Part shown: positions 1 through 9,375 of the stretch, piece by piece
Position numbering within the stretch: position 1 is the first letter of the stretch
Layout: every line of letters starts with the position of its first letter
DNA from: JAOUEA01 sp963810945
GTDB lineage: Bacteria > Actinomycetota > UBA4738 > HRBIN12
Direction of reading: 5' to 3'
NCBI GenBank assembly: GCA_963810945.1
Contig: CAWEPI010000004.1
Coordinates: 310,001 to 374,000, forward strand
DNA length: 64,000 bases
Position numbers and translations under genes: made by a program
The notes under the pieces: generated by a model
Told to the model about the DNA's origin: nothing
Seen by the model: only the letters and a program-made list of their open reading frames with translations
Database searches by the model: none

Positions 1-468
1 ATCCCGGGGAGCACGCCGAGGGCGGAGCCGATCCCCGCGGCCATCGCGACGTAGAGGTCGGCCACGATCAGACGCCAGAACGGGAGGTTGCGCACGGCGG
101 CGCCGATCGGCGGCGCGGTCTCTCCGCGGATCACCGCGCCGACGAGTTCGTCGAGCACGCCGGAGTATGCGACGGTGCCGAGCGTGCCGAGGACCGTGCC
201 CAACAGCGCGATGACGAGGACCGCCAGGAAGCGGTCCCAGGCGGTGTCGTCGGCGAGCCGGTCGGCGAAGGCCCCGCTGCCGATGCCCAGGAACAGGCCC
301 GGTCCGAGCAGCAGCGACGGCCGTCACGGACACGCGGAACGGCTCGCGGCGGTAGAGGCGCAGCGCACGCGCGTACACATCGCGAACCTGCAGCTGGGCG
401 ATCTGCGGGTGACGATCGGCCGCCTCGCGCACGGCCGTGCGCGAGGGCACCTCACCCCGTCGTGCCAC
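1..468 (-). CDS. Membrane protein, C-terminally cut by window edge, frameshifted
   Basis: Reading leftward from a GTG at 468, the first about 48 codons give a charged N-terminus (begins VARRGEVPSRTAVREAAD). A frameshift near 305-325 then moves to a frame encoding hydrophobic segments (LLLGPGLFLGIGSGAFADRL, FLAVLVIALLGTVLGTLG) and a second membrane segment near the window edge. One missing base at about 320 would join the two. The family is not recognised; it resembles multi-pass actinobacterial membrane proteins of unknown role. The plus-strand open frame over this interval is a shadow. Confidence 0.5.
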   Translation of the reverse strand, partial: MARRGEVPSRTAVREAADRHPQIAQLQVRDVYARALRLYRREPFRVSVTAVAAARTGPVPGHRQRGLRRPARRRHRLGPLPGGPRHRAVGHGPRHARHRRILRRARRTRRRGDPRRDRAADRRRRAQPPVLASDRGRPLRRDGRGDRLRPRRAPRD

Positions 469-520
469 GCCGCTCCCTCCCGGTCCGTGGGCGTCAGCGC
501 GGTAGCGTAGCCTGCATCGC

Positions 521-1725
521 GTGAACGCTCCCCTGAGGCTCACGCGGCGGCAGGCGCGGCGCCTGTGCGTGGTGGGCCAGCGGTTGTCCGCGCCGCGCCC
601 GGCCTCCGTCGCGGACGTCGTCCACGACCTGTGGATGGTGCAGATGGATCCCACGTCGGCGGTGGCGCGGACCGAGCACCTCGTGCTCTTCTCGCGGCTC
701 GGCCGCCGGTTCCGCGTGGACGAGCTCGAGCGGATGCTCTGGACCCAGCGCTCGCTCTTCGAGTACTGGGTCCACATCGTCCCCACCTCGGACTTCGGGG
801 TGCACCGGGAATCGATGCTCCGCTACCCCGACCGCGGTCCGTCGTCCGGGGCGGCGCGTCGGCGCTACATCAAGGAGTGGCTCACCGCGAACGCCGGGTT
901 CCGTCGCTACGTCCTGCGGGAGCTCCGCCGCAACGGTCCGATGCGGGCGCGCGACCTGGAGGACCGCGCGGTCGTCCCCTGGCGCTCGGGCGGATGGAAC
1001 GATGAACGGGGACGCAGCGTCGCGATGATGCTCGACCTGATGTGGAGCAAGGGCGAGATCATGATCGTCGGTCGCGACGGTCAGCAGCGGCTGTGGGATC
1101 TCACGGAGCGGAGCCTCCCGGTCACCGAGCCGCGGCTCTCGCAACGCGAGGTGGCGCGCCGCATCCTCGACCGCCAGCTGCGCGCGCGCGGCGTGGCCAC
1201 CCCGACGCAGTTCGGCTACGCCTTCGACGGACGCCCGCCGGGATACGCGCGCGCCCTTCGGGAGCTCGTGCGCGAGGGCGTGGCGGTGCCCGTCGAGGTC
1301 GACGGTGTGAAGGGGGACTGGTACGCGCACGCCGAGCTCCTCGACCATCCCTTCCGCCCGCGGACGGTGCTCCTGTCGCCGTTCGACGATCTGGTCTCGG
1401 ATCGCGATCACACCGAGGCGCTCTTCGATTTCTTCTTCCGCCTGGAGATCTACGTGCCGGTGGCGCAGCGGCGCTGGGGCTACTTCGTGCTGCCGATCCT
1501 GCACGGCGATCGCCTGATCGGCCGTATCGATCCCCGGTTCGACCGCGCCTCGGGCGTCCTGAACGTCCACGCGGTCCACGCGGAGGACGACGCCCCGGCG
1601 AGCGCCGGCGCGGCGGTGGCACGGGCCCTGCACGAGCTCGCGCGACTGGCTGGGGGCGCGCGAGGTCGTGTTCACCGACCGCGCGCGGGTGGCGAGCGTA
1701 CTGGCGGCGGGCGCTCGGCGCCTGA
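521..1725 (+). CDS. Winged-helix DNA-binding (YcaQ/AlkX-like) protein
   Basis: Starts at GTG 521 (VNAPLRLTRRQARRLCVVGQ). The N-terminal segment LWMVQMDPTSAVARTEHLVL matches the helix that in AlkZ/AlkX DNA glycosylases carries the catalytic Q-x-Q or Q-x-D; here it is QMD. The remaining winged-helix repeats (RRILDRQLRARGVATPTQFG, LVREGVAVPVEVDG) and the C-terminal LSPFDDLVSDRD are typical of the family. Near 1650 an extra A breaks the frame; correcting it gives LARWLGAREVVFTDRARVAS. A second shift near 1700 probably leads to the TGA at 1723-1725, so the C-terminus is approximate. Family-based role: DNA repair or interstrand-crosslink unhooking. Confidence 0.75.
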
Positions 1726-1761
1726 CGGGTCCCCTCGGTCACCGCGCTCTAGACTCCGCCG

Positions 1762-2521
1762 ATGGACACCGAACCGAACGAGGCCGCCGATGGAGTGACG
1801 GCGACGATGCCCTGAGCGCAGCCCTACCGGGGCATCGTCGCGGCTGGACCTTGAGGCAGCGCCTCGGCGCCGCGGACAGCTACGGGCTGTTGCTCCTGCT
1901 CATCCTCCTCAGCACGCTCTGCATCGCCGGGCTGTCCGACAGCGGACTCCAGCGCGTGCTCGCCGTGGTCCTCCTCGGCGTCACGCTCCTGTTCGCCCTG
2001 CGGACCTCGCGGGCACCGAAGCTCGCCTTCCGCATCGCGCTCGTCGCCGTGCCCGTCCTCTTCGTCGCGGCCATCTTCGCCTCCTACGCCGAACTCCGAG
2101 GCGGCCCGCAGTCGCGCTGGATGCGATGATGCTGGCGTTGCTCCTGGCGGTCCTCGTCTCGATCCTCCTGCGGATGGGCACACATCTCACGGTCTCGTGG
2201 GCGACGGTCCTGGCGGGGATCTGCATCTACCTGCTCGTGGGGCTGATCTTCGGCGCGCTCTTCGGTCTGATGGCCGGACTCGACGACGGCGTCCTGTTCG
2301 CGGGAGGGCAGCCGGCGACGGCGGTGAACACCACGTACTTCAGCTTCACGACCCTCTCCACCGTGGGCTACGGGGACCTCACGATGGCCGAGAGCTTCCC
2401 GCGGATGGTCGCCGTAACCGAGGCGGTGATGGGGCAGATCTACCTCGTGGTGGCGGTGGGCCTCTTGATCGGCAACCTCGGCCGGGCCCGGCAGGTTCAC
2501 CGATCCGCACCCCCGGAGTAA
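1762..2521 (+). CDS. Two-TM potassium channel protein (Ion_trans_2), frameshifted
   Basis: The reconstructed protein starts at ATG 1762 (MDTEPNEAADGVTATM). It shifts frame near 1800, where two to three hydrophobic helices follow (SYGLLLLLILLSTLCIAG onward), and again near 2115 (WMR to LDAMMLALLLAV). The last part contains the potassium selectivity filter TVGYGD within FTTLSTVGYGDLTMAESFP, followed by a final helix. Each shift corresponds to one missing base. About 250 residues, four to six membrane segments and no obvious cytoplasmic RCK domain. Likely a simple pore protein in the cytoplasmic membrane. Confidence 0.72.
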
Positions 2522-2568
2522 GCCGTGGGCGGACGCGGGAGGCGGCGGCGCGCCGATAGACTCTGGCC

Positions 2569-3060
2569 ATGAGCGAGCCGTTGGTGGGCGTCATCATGGG
2601 GTCGCGCTCGGACTGGGACACGATGAAGCACACGGTCGAGACCCTCGAGGAGCTCGGCGTTCCCTGCGAGACGCGTGTCGTGAGCGCCCATCGCACCCCC
2701 GACCTGCTCTTCGAGTACGCGTCCACGGCCGCGGGCCGCGGGCTCCAGGTCATCGTCGCCGGCGCGGGCGGTGCGGCGCACCTCCCGGGCATGACCGCAG
2801 CCAAGACGTACCTCCCGGTGTTCGGCGTGCCGGTTGAGTCGAAGGCGCTCAAGGGGATGGATTCGCTCCTGTCCATCGCGCAGATGCCGGCGGGCATCCC
2901 GGTGGGCACGCTCGCGATCGGCCGCTCGGGTGCGGTGAACGCCGCCCTCCTGGCGGCGGCGGTGGTGGCCCTGCACGACGACGCCGTGCGCGAGCGGCTG
3001 ATGGCGTTCCGCGCGGCACAGACCGACAACGTGCTCTCCCATCCCGATCCCGCGGGCTAG
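2569..3060 (+). CDS. purE: 5-(carboxyamino)imidazole ribonucleotide mutase PurE
   Basis: 163 residues, the normal class I PurE length. Motifs visible: GSRSDW near residue 12, SAHRTPD, and AGAGGAAHLPGMTAAKT. Class I PurE converts N5-CAIR to CAIR in de novo purine synthesis, acting on the product of PurK. The purK start follows the stop by 3 nt, so the pair is an operon. Fully in frame. Confidence 0.97.
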   Translation: MSEPLVGVIMGSRSDWDTMKHTVETLEELGVPCETRVVSAHRTPDLLFEYASTAAGRGLQVIVAGAGGAAHLPGMTAAKTYLPVFGVPVESKALKGMDSLLSIAQMPAGIPVGTLAIGRSGAVNAALLAAAVVALHDDAVRERLMAFRAAQTDNVLSHPDPAG

Positions 3061-3063
3061 TCC

Positions 3064-4158
3064 GTGCCGCGCGTCGGGATCGTGGGAGGAGGTCAACTCG
3101 GCCGCATGCTCGCGCTCGCCGGCTACCCCCTAGGGATCCGTTGCACGACGCTCGACCCCGCGGTCGATTCACCGGCGGCGCAGGTCGCGCCGGCGCTCGT
3201 GGGGGCCTACGACGACCTCGGATCACTGGAGCGCCTCGCGGCGACCTCCGACGTGCTCACGTACGAATTCGAGAACGTCGGGGTGGACGCGGTCCGCGCG
3301 ATGGCGGGTCGGATCCCGGTGTTCCCGCCTCCCGACGCGCTGGAAGCGGCGCAGGATCGCCTGCGCGAGAAGCGCCGGTTCGAGTCCGTCGGCCTGCCGG
3401 TGGCTCCATACGTCCCCGTCGCTTCGACCGAGGAGTTGCAGGCGGCGCTCGACGCGATCGGCACGCCGGCCGTCCTGAAGACGCGGCGGCTCGGCTACGA
3501 CGGCAAAGGGCAGGTCGTGATCCACGACGCTGCACGCGCGGAGGACGCCTGGCGTGCGGTGGGGGAGGTCCCGTCGCTCCTCGAGGGGTTCGTGGCATTC
3601 GACCGGGAGCTCTCGATCGTGGCGGCGCGCGGGCGTGACGGCGCGGTCGCCTCGTACCCGCTCGTGGAGAACGAGCACCGCGATGGGATCCTGCGCCTCA
3701 CGCGCGCGCCGGCCCCGGACCTCACGCCGGAACTCGAGGCGCGCGCCGAGGGGCACGTCCACGCGCTGATGGACGATCTGGCGTACGTGGGCGTGCTGGC
3801 GGTCGAGCTGTTCCAGGTGGGCGAGGACCTGCTCGGCAACGAGATGGCCCCCCGCGTGCACAACACGGGTCATTGGACGATCGAGGGCGCCGAGACCTCG
3901 CAGTTCGAGCAGCATCTGCGGGCGGTCACCGGCCTCCCGCTCGGTCCGCCGGCCCCGGTGGGGACCTCGGCGATGGTGAACCTGATCGGTGCCGAGCCCG
4001 ACCCTGCGTCGGTGGCGGCCGTGCCGCACGCGCACCTGCACACCTACGGGAAGGCGCCGAGGCCCGGTCGCAAGCTCGGCCACATCACGGTCCGTGCCGA
4101 CGATCCCGAGGTGGTCGCCGCCGCGCTGGAGGCGGTGCTGGGCATCGACGGCGTGTGA
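3064..4158 (+). CDS. purK: 5-(carboxyamino)imidazole ribonucleotide synthase PurK
   Basis: 364 residues from GTG 3064, three bases after the purE stop. The N-terminal nucleotide-binding loop is VGIVGGGQLGRML. The ATP-grasp core is recognised by LKTRRLGYDGKGQ, ELSIVAARGRDG and NEMAPRVHNTGHWTIEG. PurK makes N5-CAIR from AIR, bicarbonate and ATP and feeds PurE. No frameshift seen. Confidence 0.97.
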   Translation: MPRVGIVGGGQLGRMLALAGYPLGIRCTTLDPAVDSPAAQVAPALVGAYDDLGSLERLAATSDVLTYEFENVGVDAVRAMAGRIPVFPPPDALEAAQDRLREKRRFESVGLPVAPYVPVASTEELQAALDAIGTPAVLKTRRLGYDGKGQVVIHDAARAEDAWRAVGEVPSLLEGFVAFDRELSIVAARGRDGAVASYPLVENEHRDGILRLTRAPAPDLTPELEARAEGHVHALMDDLAYVGVLAVELFQVGEDLLGNEMAPRVHNTGHWTIEGAETSQFEQHLRAVTGLPLGPPAPVGTSAMVNLIGAEPDPASVAAVPHAHLHTYGKAPRPGRKLGHITVRADDPEVVAAALEAVLGIDGV

Positions 4159-4210
4159 CGTCGTCGCCACGGAGCGGTCTGCTCGAACGCGGCTGCTAGC
4201 ATCTCGCGCC

Positions 4211-5137
4211 ATGTCGGGCCTCCCGCCGCACCTCCCCGTCTCCTGGGCCGATCATTGGGAGGATGTCCGCCTCTGGCGGGTCCTTCACCGGCTCGAACCT
4301 GGGTACTACGTGGACGTCGGCGCGATGGATCCCTCCGAGGACTCCGTGACCAAGGTCGCCTATGAACACGGATGGTCGGGCATCGACGTGGAGCCGAACC
4401 CCTACTACGCCGATCGCCTGCGCGGGCAGCGACCGCGCGACCGCGTGGCCGAGGTGGCGGCCGGCACCGACCACGCACGCGTCTCGCTGAACGTCGTCGT
4501 CAGCGCCGAGGGCGCGCAGACGGGCCTCACCACGCTCGAGACCGCGATCGCGGATCGACACCGGACCGAGGGGAGCCGCGTCGAGGTAACCGAGGTCGAG
4601 ATGATGCCGCTGCGCGAGCTGATGGAGGGCACCCCTGCGGAGGAACCGGGCGGGTTCCACTTCCTGAAGGTGGACGTCGAGGGCTACGAGCCTGAGGTCC
4701 TGCGCGGCGCGGATCTCGGACGCTTCCGCCCGCTCGTCGTGGTGGTGGAGGCCCGGGCTCCCCGTCGAGCGGAGGACGCGTACGCGGAGAGCGAGGGGAT
4801 CCTCACGAACGCGGGTTACGGCTTCGCTGCCGACGATGGCCTCAACCGCTGGTACGTGCGCTCGGAGGATGCGGAGTGGGCGGAGATCCTCGGCCCCGAG
4901 CTCAACCCGCTGGTCGACGGGAAGCCCCGGCGATGGTGGGAGGTGGCGCGCGAAGAGGAGCTCGTGGCGCGCATGGAGGAGCTCGACGCGGCGGCGCGCG
5001 CGTCCTCGGCCGAGGCGGATGCCCTCCACGCGGAGACGGCCGCGTTGAAGGCCCGACTCGAGCTCGTCTACGGGTCTGCGTCGTGGAAGCTCACGGCTCC
5101 CCTGCGGGCCGTTCGGCGGTCGATCCATCGCCGATAG
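4211..5137 (+). CDS. FkbM family methyltransferase with C-terminal coiled coil
   Basis: ATG 4211 gives MSGLPPHLPVSWADHWEDV; an upstream in-frame extension overlaps purK and is rejected. The SAM-binding part has YYVDVGAMDPSEDSVTK (motif I), IDVEPNPYYADRLR, and FHFLKVDVEGYEPEVLRGAD, which defines FkbM enzymes. The last about 60 residues form a coiled coil ending YGSASWKLTAPLRAVRR, a tail common in polysaccharide glycosyltransferases and methyltransferases. Likely role: O-methylation of a surface glycan sugar; the substrate is unknown. 308 residues, monocistronic here. Confidence 0.85.
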   Translation: MSGLPPHLPVSWADHWEDVRLWRVLHRLEPGYYVDVGAMDPSEDSVTKVAYEHGWSGIDVEPNPYYADRLRGQRPRDRVAEVAAGTDHARVSLNVVVSAEGAQTGLTTLETAIADRHRTEGSRVEVTEVEMMPLRELMEGTPAEEPGGFHFLKVDVEGYEPEVLRGADLGRFRPLVVVVEARAPRRAEDAYAESEGILTNAGYGFAADDGLNRWYVRSEDAEWAEILGPELNPLVDGKPRRWWEVAREEELVARMEELDAAARASSAEADALHAETAALKARLELVYGSASWKLTAPLRAVRRSIHRR

Positions 5138-5200
5138 TCCCGAGTTCCCCCGTCTGACCTACAGGAGCCCCCACCGCGAGACGATGACCTATCGAGCGCT

Positions 5201-5470
5201 ATGGCCTATCTCACCTGTCCAGACTGCATGATGCCCACCCCCGCGGGCGACGACGCCGTCAAGACGCGGTGCTTCTCGTGCTTCTCCGAGATGGTCTTCG
5301 AGACGTGCACGGAATGCCATTGGGCGCAAGCCATCCCGGCGCGCTGGGACGGAGCCTTCACCTGCGGGCGGTGCGGCGAGATGGTCCCGATCCCCCGGTC
5401 GCGGCTCTACAGCACGTCGACCAAGGCGATGCGCGTGAAGGGGTACGGCTACACCTACCCGCGCGTCTGA
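5201..5470 (+). CDS. Small double zinc-ribbon protein
   Basis: 89 residues (MAYLTCPDCMMPTPAGDD). Four cysteine pairs are visible: CPDC, CFSC, CTEC and CGRC, enough for two zinc ribbons. The C-terminus is basic and aromatic (KGYGYTYPRV). No enzymatic motif. Probably a nucleic-acid or protein-binding zinc protein of unknown function. Its start lies 63 nt after the FkbM gene. Confidence 0.75.
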   Translation: MAYLTCPDCMMPTPAGDDAVKTRCFSCFSEMVFETCTECHWAQAIPARWDGAFTCGRCGEMVPIPRSRLYSTSTKAMRVKGYGYTYPRV

Positions 5471-5601
5471 GCCGGCTCGGCTCGAACGCGCTCCCGGCAT
5501 AGGACCTACGACGTTCGGCTTACCCTCCAAGTCGAGAGCCGCTACCATCGGTGCGAGCCCGCCCCTGAACCGAGCCGGGGCGGGAGGGAGTGGGGGCATC
5601 C

Positions 5602-7410
5602 ATGGTGGGCCGACGACGTCGTTTGAGGGCGCTGCTCGTGTCGGCATGCATCGTCGCAGGCGTCCTCCTCCCGATGCATCCGGGGGCGGCCGCCGAGCTG
5701 CTGTCCGACGGGTTCGAGTCGGGGACGCTCGGTGGGTGGACCTCCTCCAACAACTTCTCCGCGCAGCAGGCGATCACCGCGACGGGAGCGTGGGCGGGGC
5801 GCGCCACGAGCTCGTCCGGCTCGGCCCACGCGACCAAGGTCCTGACGGTGCCGCAGGCCGACCTGTACGTCCGGGCCCTGGTCGATGTCGTGAGCCATGC
5901 AGGGTCGACGCCGTTGCTCCGGGTGCGCACCGCCGGCGGCAAGATCGTGGCTTCGCTCAACGTGAACGCGTCCGACAAGCTGGTGCTGAAGAACGTCTTG
6001 ACGGGCGGGACGCGCACGAGCGCCCTCGTCGTGAGCCGGGGCGCCTTCGTCGACCTCCAGCTCCACGTGCTCGTGAACGGAGCTGCTGGGCTGGGCGAGG
6101 CGTGGGCCAACGGCGTGCGCGTCGACGACATCAGCGGGCCGCAAGACTTCGGCACCACCGCGGTGGGGCAGGTGGTGCTGGGTCGCAACGACACGGCGTC
6201 GACATCGATGGACGTCGTCTTCGACGACGTGATCATCTCCACGACGTTCGTGGGTGGTGGAGGTGGCGGCACCGCGCCGCCGATCCCGACGGGGCTGAGC
6301 GCGACGGCGATCTCGGCCACCCGCGTCGATCTCCGCTGGAACGCCTCAAGCGGCGCGACCGGCTACACGGTCTATCGCGACGGCGCTCTCCTCGCCACGC
6401 CCACGAGCACGAGCTTCACGGACACGACCGTCGCGCCGTCGACCCCGTACACCTACGCGGTCGCCGCCACGAACGGATCCGGCTCCTCCGATGCGTCGGC
6501 GTCGGTCGGAGTGACCACACCCCCCGATACGGGCGGTGGCGACGGCGCCGTGGTGATGGCGGCGGGGGACATCGCGTGCGATCCGTCCGACGCGAGCTTC
6601 AACGGCGGGAACGGCACGGCGACCGCGTGTCGCCAGCGATGGACCGCGCAGCTGCTGAACGGAGCCGATCAGGTCCTCGCTGTCGGCGATACCCAGTACG
6701 ACTGCGGAGGGCTCTCCGCCTTCCAGCAGGCCTACGACCCCACGTGGGGGCAGTACAAGGCCATCACGCACCCCATCCTCTCCGACGAGGACTACGACAC
6801 GGCCGGAACCGGTTGCGGCTCGGCGGGTCCTGACGGGTACTTCGCGTACTGGGGCACACAAGGTGGGCCGCAGCCGGGCGGCTACTACAGCTGGGACTAC
6901 GCGGGCTGGCACTTCATCGCGCTGAACTCGGAGTGCTCAGACGTTCCCGGCGGCTGCGGTGAGGGCTCGCCGCAGAACGACTGGCTCGAGCAGGACCTCG
7001 CCGCGCACCCCACGGGATGCACGATCGCGATGCTGCACAAGCCGCGCTTCCGATCGAAGGCGAGTGGGTCGCAGGTCACGGGCGCGATGAAGCCGTTCTG
7101 GGACGACCTCGTGCCGGCCGGGGTGGAGGCGATCCTCGGTGGCGACTCCCACTTCTACGAGCGGTTCAGGCCTCAGGACGCCGCCGGCAACTACGCTCCG
7201 AACGGGATGGTGCAGTGGGTCGTCGGTGTCGGCGGCAGGAGCCTGCACAAGCTCGCCGCTCCCTCGACCCGCTCGCCCAACAGCGTGACCGCGACGGACC
7301 AGACGTTCGGGGTGCTGAAGCTCACGCTCCACGCGGGCAGCTACGACTGGCGCTTCCTGCCGGAGGGCTCGTCCACCTTCACGGATACGGGCAGCGCCAC
7401 CTGCCACTGA
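5602..7410 (+). CDS. Secreted LamG-like/FnIII/metallophosphatase protein with altered metal-site motifs
   Basis: About 602 residues. ATG 5602 sits 11 nt after a GGAGGGAG; a GTG at 5590 is the alternative. Order: signal peptide (about 1-33), a beta-sandwich LamG-like domain (about 35-215), a Gly linker, a fibronectin III domain (PPIPTGLSATAISATRVDLR onward) and a C-terminal calcineurin-like phosphatase domain (about 320-602). The metal motifs GDIACDP and GDTQYDCGG and the LHKPRF histidine are present. The usual GNHE block reads SDED (within THPILSDEDYD), and the usual GHDHxYER reads GDSHFYER. Extracellular phosphatase or pseudo-enzyme. Confidence 0.85.
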   Translation: MVGRRRRLRALLVSACIVAGVLLPMHPGAAAELLSDGFESGTLGGWTSSNNFSAQQAITATGAWAGRATSSSGSAHATKVLTVPQADLYVRALVDVVSHAGSTPLLRVRTAGGKIVASLNVNASDKLVLKNVLTGGTRTSALVVSRGAFVDLQLHVLVNGAAGLGEAWANGVRVDDISGPQDFGTTAVGQVVLGRNDTASTSMDVVFDDVIISTTFVGGGGGGTAPPIPTGLSATAISATRVDLRWNASSGATGYTVYRDGALLATPTSTSFTDTTVAPSTPYTYAVAATNGSGSSDASASVGVTTPPDTGGGDGAVVMAAGDIACDPSDASFNGGNGTATACRQRWTAQLLNGADQVLAVGDTQYDCGGLSAFQQAYDPTWGQYKAITHPILSDEDYDTAGTGCGSAGPDGYFAYWGTQGGPQPGGYYSWDYAGWHFIALNSECSDVPGGCGEGSPQNDWLEQDLAAHPTGCTIAMLHKPRFRSKASGSQVTGAMKPFWDDLVPAGVEAILGGDSHFYERFRPQDAAGNYAPNGMVQWVVGVGGRSLHKLAAPSTRSPNSVTATDQTFGVLKLTLHAGSYDWRFLPEGSSTFTDTGSATCH

Positions 7411-7509
7411 GCCGAGCGCCTGGGGGTGTGTGGGATCCTCGGTCGGTCGCTCCGGTGTTCCTCTGCTGGTTACTGTGAGGGGATCCACATCGAGGGAAGG
7501 GTGGGAACG

Positions 7510-7680
7510 ATGGCGATGGACGATGAAGCAGGGGGGCGCACCGCGGCCGACTTCGCGCAGCAGGCGGCCTCGCTCGCGGGCACGTTGAAGCCCGGCACCT
7601 ACGAGGCGGTCCAGGCACTCGCGCTCGTCTCCATCGCGCACAGCCTGGCCGCACTGGTGGAGCGTTCCCGCCACCCCTGA
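7510..7680 (+). CDS. Small hypothetical protein (56 aa)
   Basis: ATG 7510 follows a purine-rich GGAAGGGTGGGAA. The protein MAMDDEAGGRTAADFAQQAA continues to LERSRHP-like basic end (LVERSRHP) and is predicted mostly alpha-helical. Not recognised. It lies alone after the metallophosphatase. Confidence 0.5.
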   Translation: MAMDDEAGGRTAADFAQQAASLAGTLKPGTYEAVQALALVSIAHSLAALVERSRHP

Positions 7681-8328
7681 CGAGGCGCAATGGTGACGCA
7701 GGTCGTGCAACCTGATACCGGAGCTCACACCGGCCGAGCAACGCTCCCCTCATCTGCATGCGGGCGACGCAGAGGAATCAGGCCATCCATGACGATGTGG
7801 CTGAATCCGTCTCAGAGCGGCGCAGGCAACTCGCACTCACCACACCAGCCCGGCGAGAACGAGAATCGCAACGAGACACCCAACCGATGGTCGGTTCTCG
7901 AGGCCTCCAACGTCGATCCACGGCCTGCATCCTGCGATCTGGTATCGGACTCAGAGCAGATACTCGATCCTGCGCAGCCTGCTCCGCCCACCCTCGCTGG
8001 GTGGTCAGGTGGCATGTTCGCGACGATGCTCAGGCGCGACCGGGAAAGCGACGGGCTCCGGATCGTGAGCGCCTTATGGCCAAGCTGAACCCCTCTAGGT
8101 AACATCCGCGACCCCTTGGCACCACGTTGGCACCACGGCGTCTTGTTCCTCGACGAGTACAGCGCGACCGGGAGCGCAACGGGCTGCGGATCGCCCGCGC
8201 GTCTATGAGCGGGTTTGCGAGCCGTTCGGCTGGCCGCGATCGTTCGCCTCGCGGCCGTAGCACGAGCCCCGCCCTCCGGTGACATCGAGCGAGGCTCGCA
8301 CACCTGGGCGTACAGAGAGGAGAGCACG
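7681..8328 (+). pseudogene. Gene-poor stretch with two decayed XRE-type HTH fragments
   Basis: No intact gene is visible. ATG 8014 to 8088 encodes MFATMLRRDRESDGLRIVSA, the N-terminus of the small XRE family that recurs in this window. A second copy at about 8172-8262 has RDRERNGLRIARA joined, with the middle lost and a frame change, to the C-terminal RVCEPFGWPRSFASRP and a stop. Between them, 8131-8160 on the minus strand reads VLVEEQDAVV, matched at 9376-9405. Confidence 0.5.
8131..8160 (-). repeat. 30-bp repeat, copy 1 (LVEEQDAVV segment)
   Basis: Matches 9376-9405 at 26 of 30 positions. Differences fall mostly at third codon positions when read on the minus strand (VLVEEQDAVVP versus ELVEEQDAVVP). 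It looks like two remnants of a once-coding C-terminus. Confidence 0.5.
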
Positions 8329-8673
8329 ATGAGCAACGAGCAGGTGGCACCTGAGACGAGAGGTGTCGCGGTGAAGGTACTAGCGACGGTTGACCTTGCC
8401 CGCGAGATCGAGGGCATGGCAGGGCACCAACTTCGTATGCGTATGGTGACCATCGAGCCTGGAGGCATCTTCGGCCCGATCCACGACCATAGAGGCAGAC
8501 CAGGCACCGTCTACATCTTGCAGGGAACGATCACTGACCATCGCAGCGGGGTCACTACGGACTATGGTCCGGGAGTGGGCTGGCCCGAGGATCGGAACAC
8601 GATCCACTGGCTCGAGAACAGGGGAACGATCCCGGCGGTGGAGATCTCGGTCGATATCATCAGTCAAGAGTGA
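8329..8673 (+). CDS. Cupin domain protein
   Basis: ATG 8329 is preceded by AGAGAGGAGAG. 114 residues with the cupin signature: MVTIEPGGIFGPIHDHRGRP (motif 1, with two His) and VYILQGTITDHRSG, then DRNTIHWLENRGTIPAVEIS (motif 2 His). Small single-domain beta-barrel; substrate unknown. A histidine at each metal position suggests a bound metal. The XRE fragment immediately upstream is not part of it. Confidence 0.82.
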   Translation: MSNEQVAPETRGVAVKVLATVDLAREIEGMAGHQLRMRMVTIEPGGIFGPIHDHRGRPGTVYILQGTITDHRSGVTTDYGPGVGWPEDRNTIHWLENRGTIPAVEISVDIISQE

Positions 8674-8699
8674 GTTGATGATCGTTGAGTCCGGCGAGC

Positions 8700-8872
8700 G
8701 CCAGGCGGCCCTCGTGCGCGGACGTCTTCGTCGGCGCGTATGGCGTCGCCCCCCTGGTCTTCAGGTCACCATCAGAAGCCACGCGCCTCCAGGCGACATG
8801 GCCGAACGCTCGCGCAGGCGAAGCGGTGCTCCTCGGGCGCAAGACGTACGAGGGCCTCGCCGCCTATCGGTC
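8700..8872 (+). pseudogene. Fragment of a RibD-like dihydrofolate reductase family gene
   Basis: The plus-strand frame reads ARAGEAVLLGRKTYEGLAAY, matching the LLGRxTYEGFAxYW motif of the RibD C-terminal/DHFR-like family. Only this segment survives; it runs into the 3' end of the opposing membrane gene. An intact family member lies at 25173-25769. Confidence 0.45.
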
Positions 8873-9295
8873 GCCTTCGCCTCGGGCCTTGCCGCGGTCT
8901 GCCTCGTAGGCATCGAGCAGCTGCCGATATCCACGCCGCTTTGCCTCCGGGAGGACTTGGAGGAACAGGACCACGACGACACCGGTCCAGAGAGCCCAAC
9001 CGAGCGTGTAGAGCAGGTCGCCCAGAAACGCAAGCGGCTCCGACGAGACCGACATCTTGAGCGCATATCCGCCGGCATACGCGGCCAGGCCGACCACGAA
9101 GCCGACCCCAAGGGTCCAATACAGGCTTCGCTGTCCGTACGCGGATCGCCGCACCTCGGGCAGGTGGTCGCCCACCCAGTCCAGTGTTATGCGACGTTCC
9201 AGGTCCTCGAGACCAGACACCACGTCTGTCCCTCGAGCACGCTCCTCGTCACTGAGCATATCTGGACGGCCGTCCGCTTCCGATCCCCCGGTCAT
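8864..9295 (-). CDS. Two-TM membrane protein (143 aa)
   Basis: MTGGSEADGRPDMLSDEERA is a soluble acidic N-terminus. It is followed by YWTLGVGFVVGLAAYAGGYA and LLYTLGWALWTGVVVVLFLQ, two clear membrane helices, and a basic C-terminal tail. Similar architecture occurs in many actinobacterial hypothetical proteins. Function not recognised. Confidence 0.65.
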   Translation of the reverse strand: MTGGSEADGRPDMLSDEERARGTDVVSGLEDLERRITLDWVGDHLPEVRRSAYGQRSLYWTLGVGFVVGLAAYAGGYALKMSVSSEPLAFLGDLLYTLGWALWTGVVVVLFLQVLPEAKRRGYRQLLDAYEADRGKARGEGDR

Positions 9296-9375
9296 GGTCT
9301 GGACTTAGCCACGATCGCCGCGTTCCAAACCACCCACTTGGTCCGACGTCAAGACACATCTCCCGAACCCTCGGG

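Noticed and set aside
88..510. Plus-strand protein at the window start
   Set aside because: Its composition (Ser/Arg/Pro-rich) is that of an antisense shadow; the minus strand has clear membrane helices.
3989..4210. N-terminal extension of the FkbM gene
   Set aside because: The extension lies over the purK coding sequence and is Arg/Pro-rich; ATG 4211 gives the normal family start.
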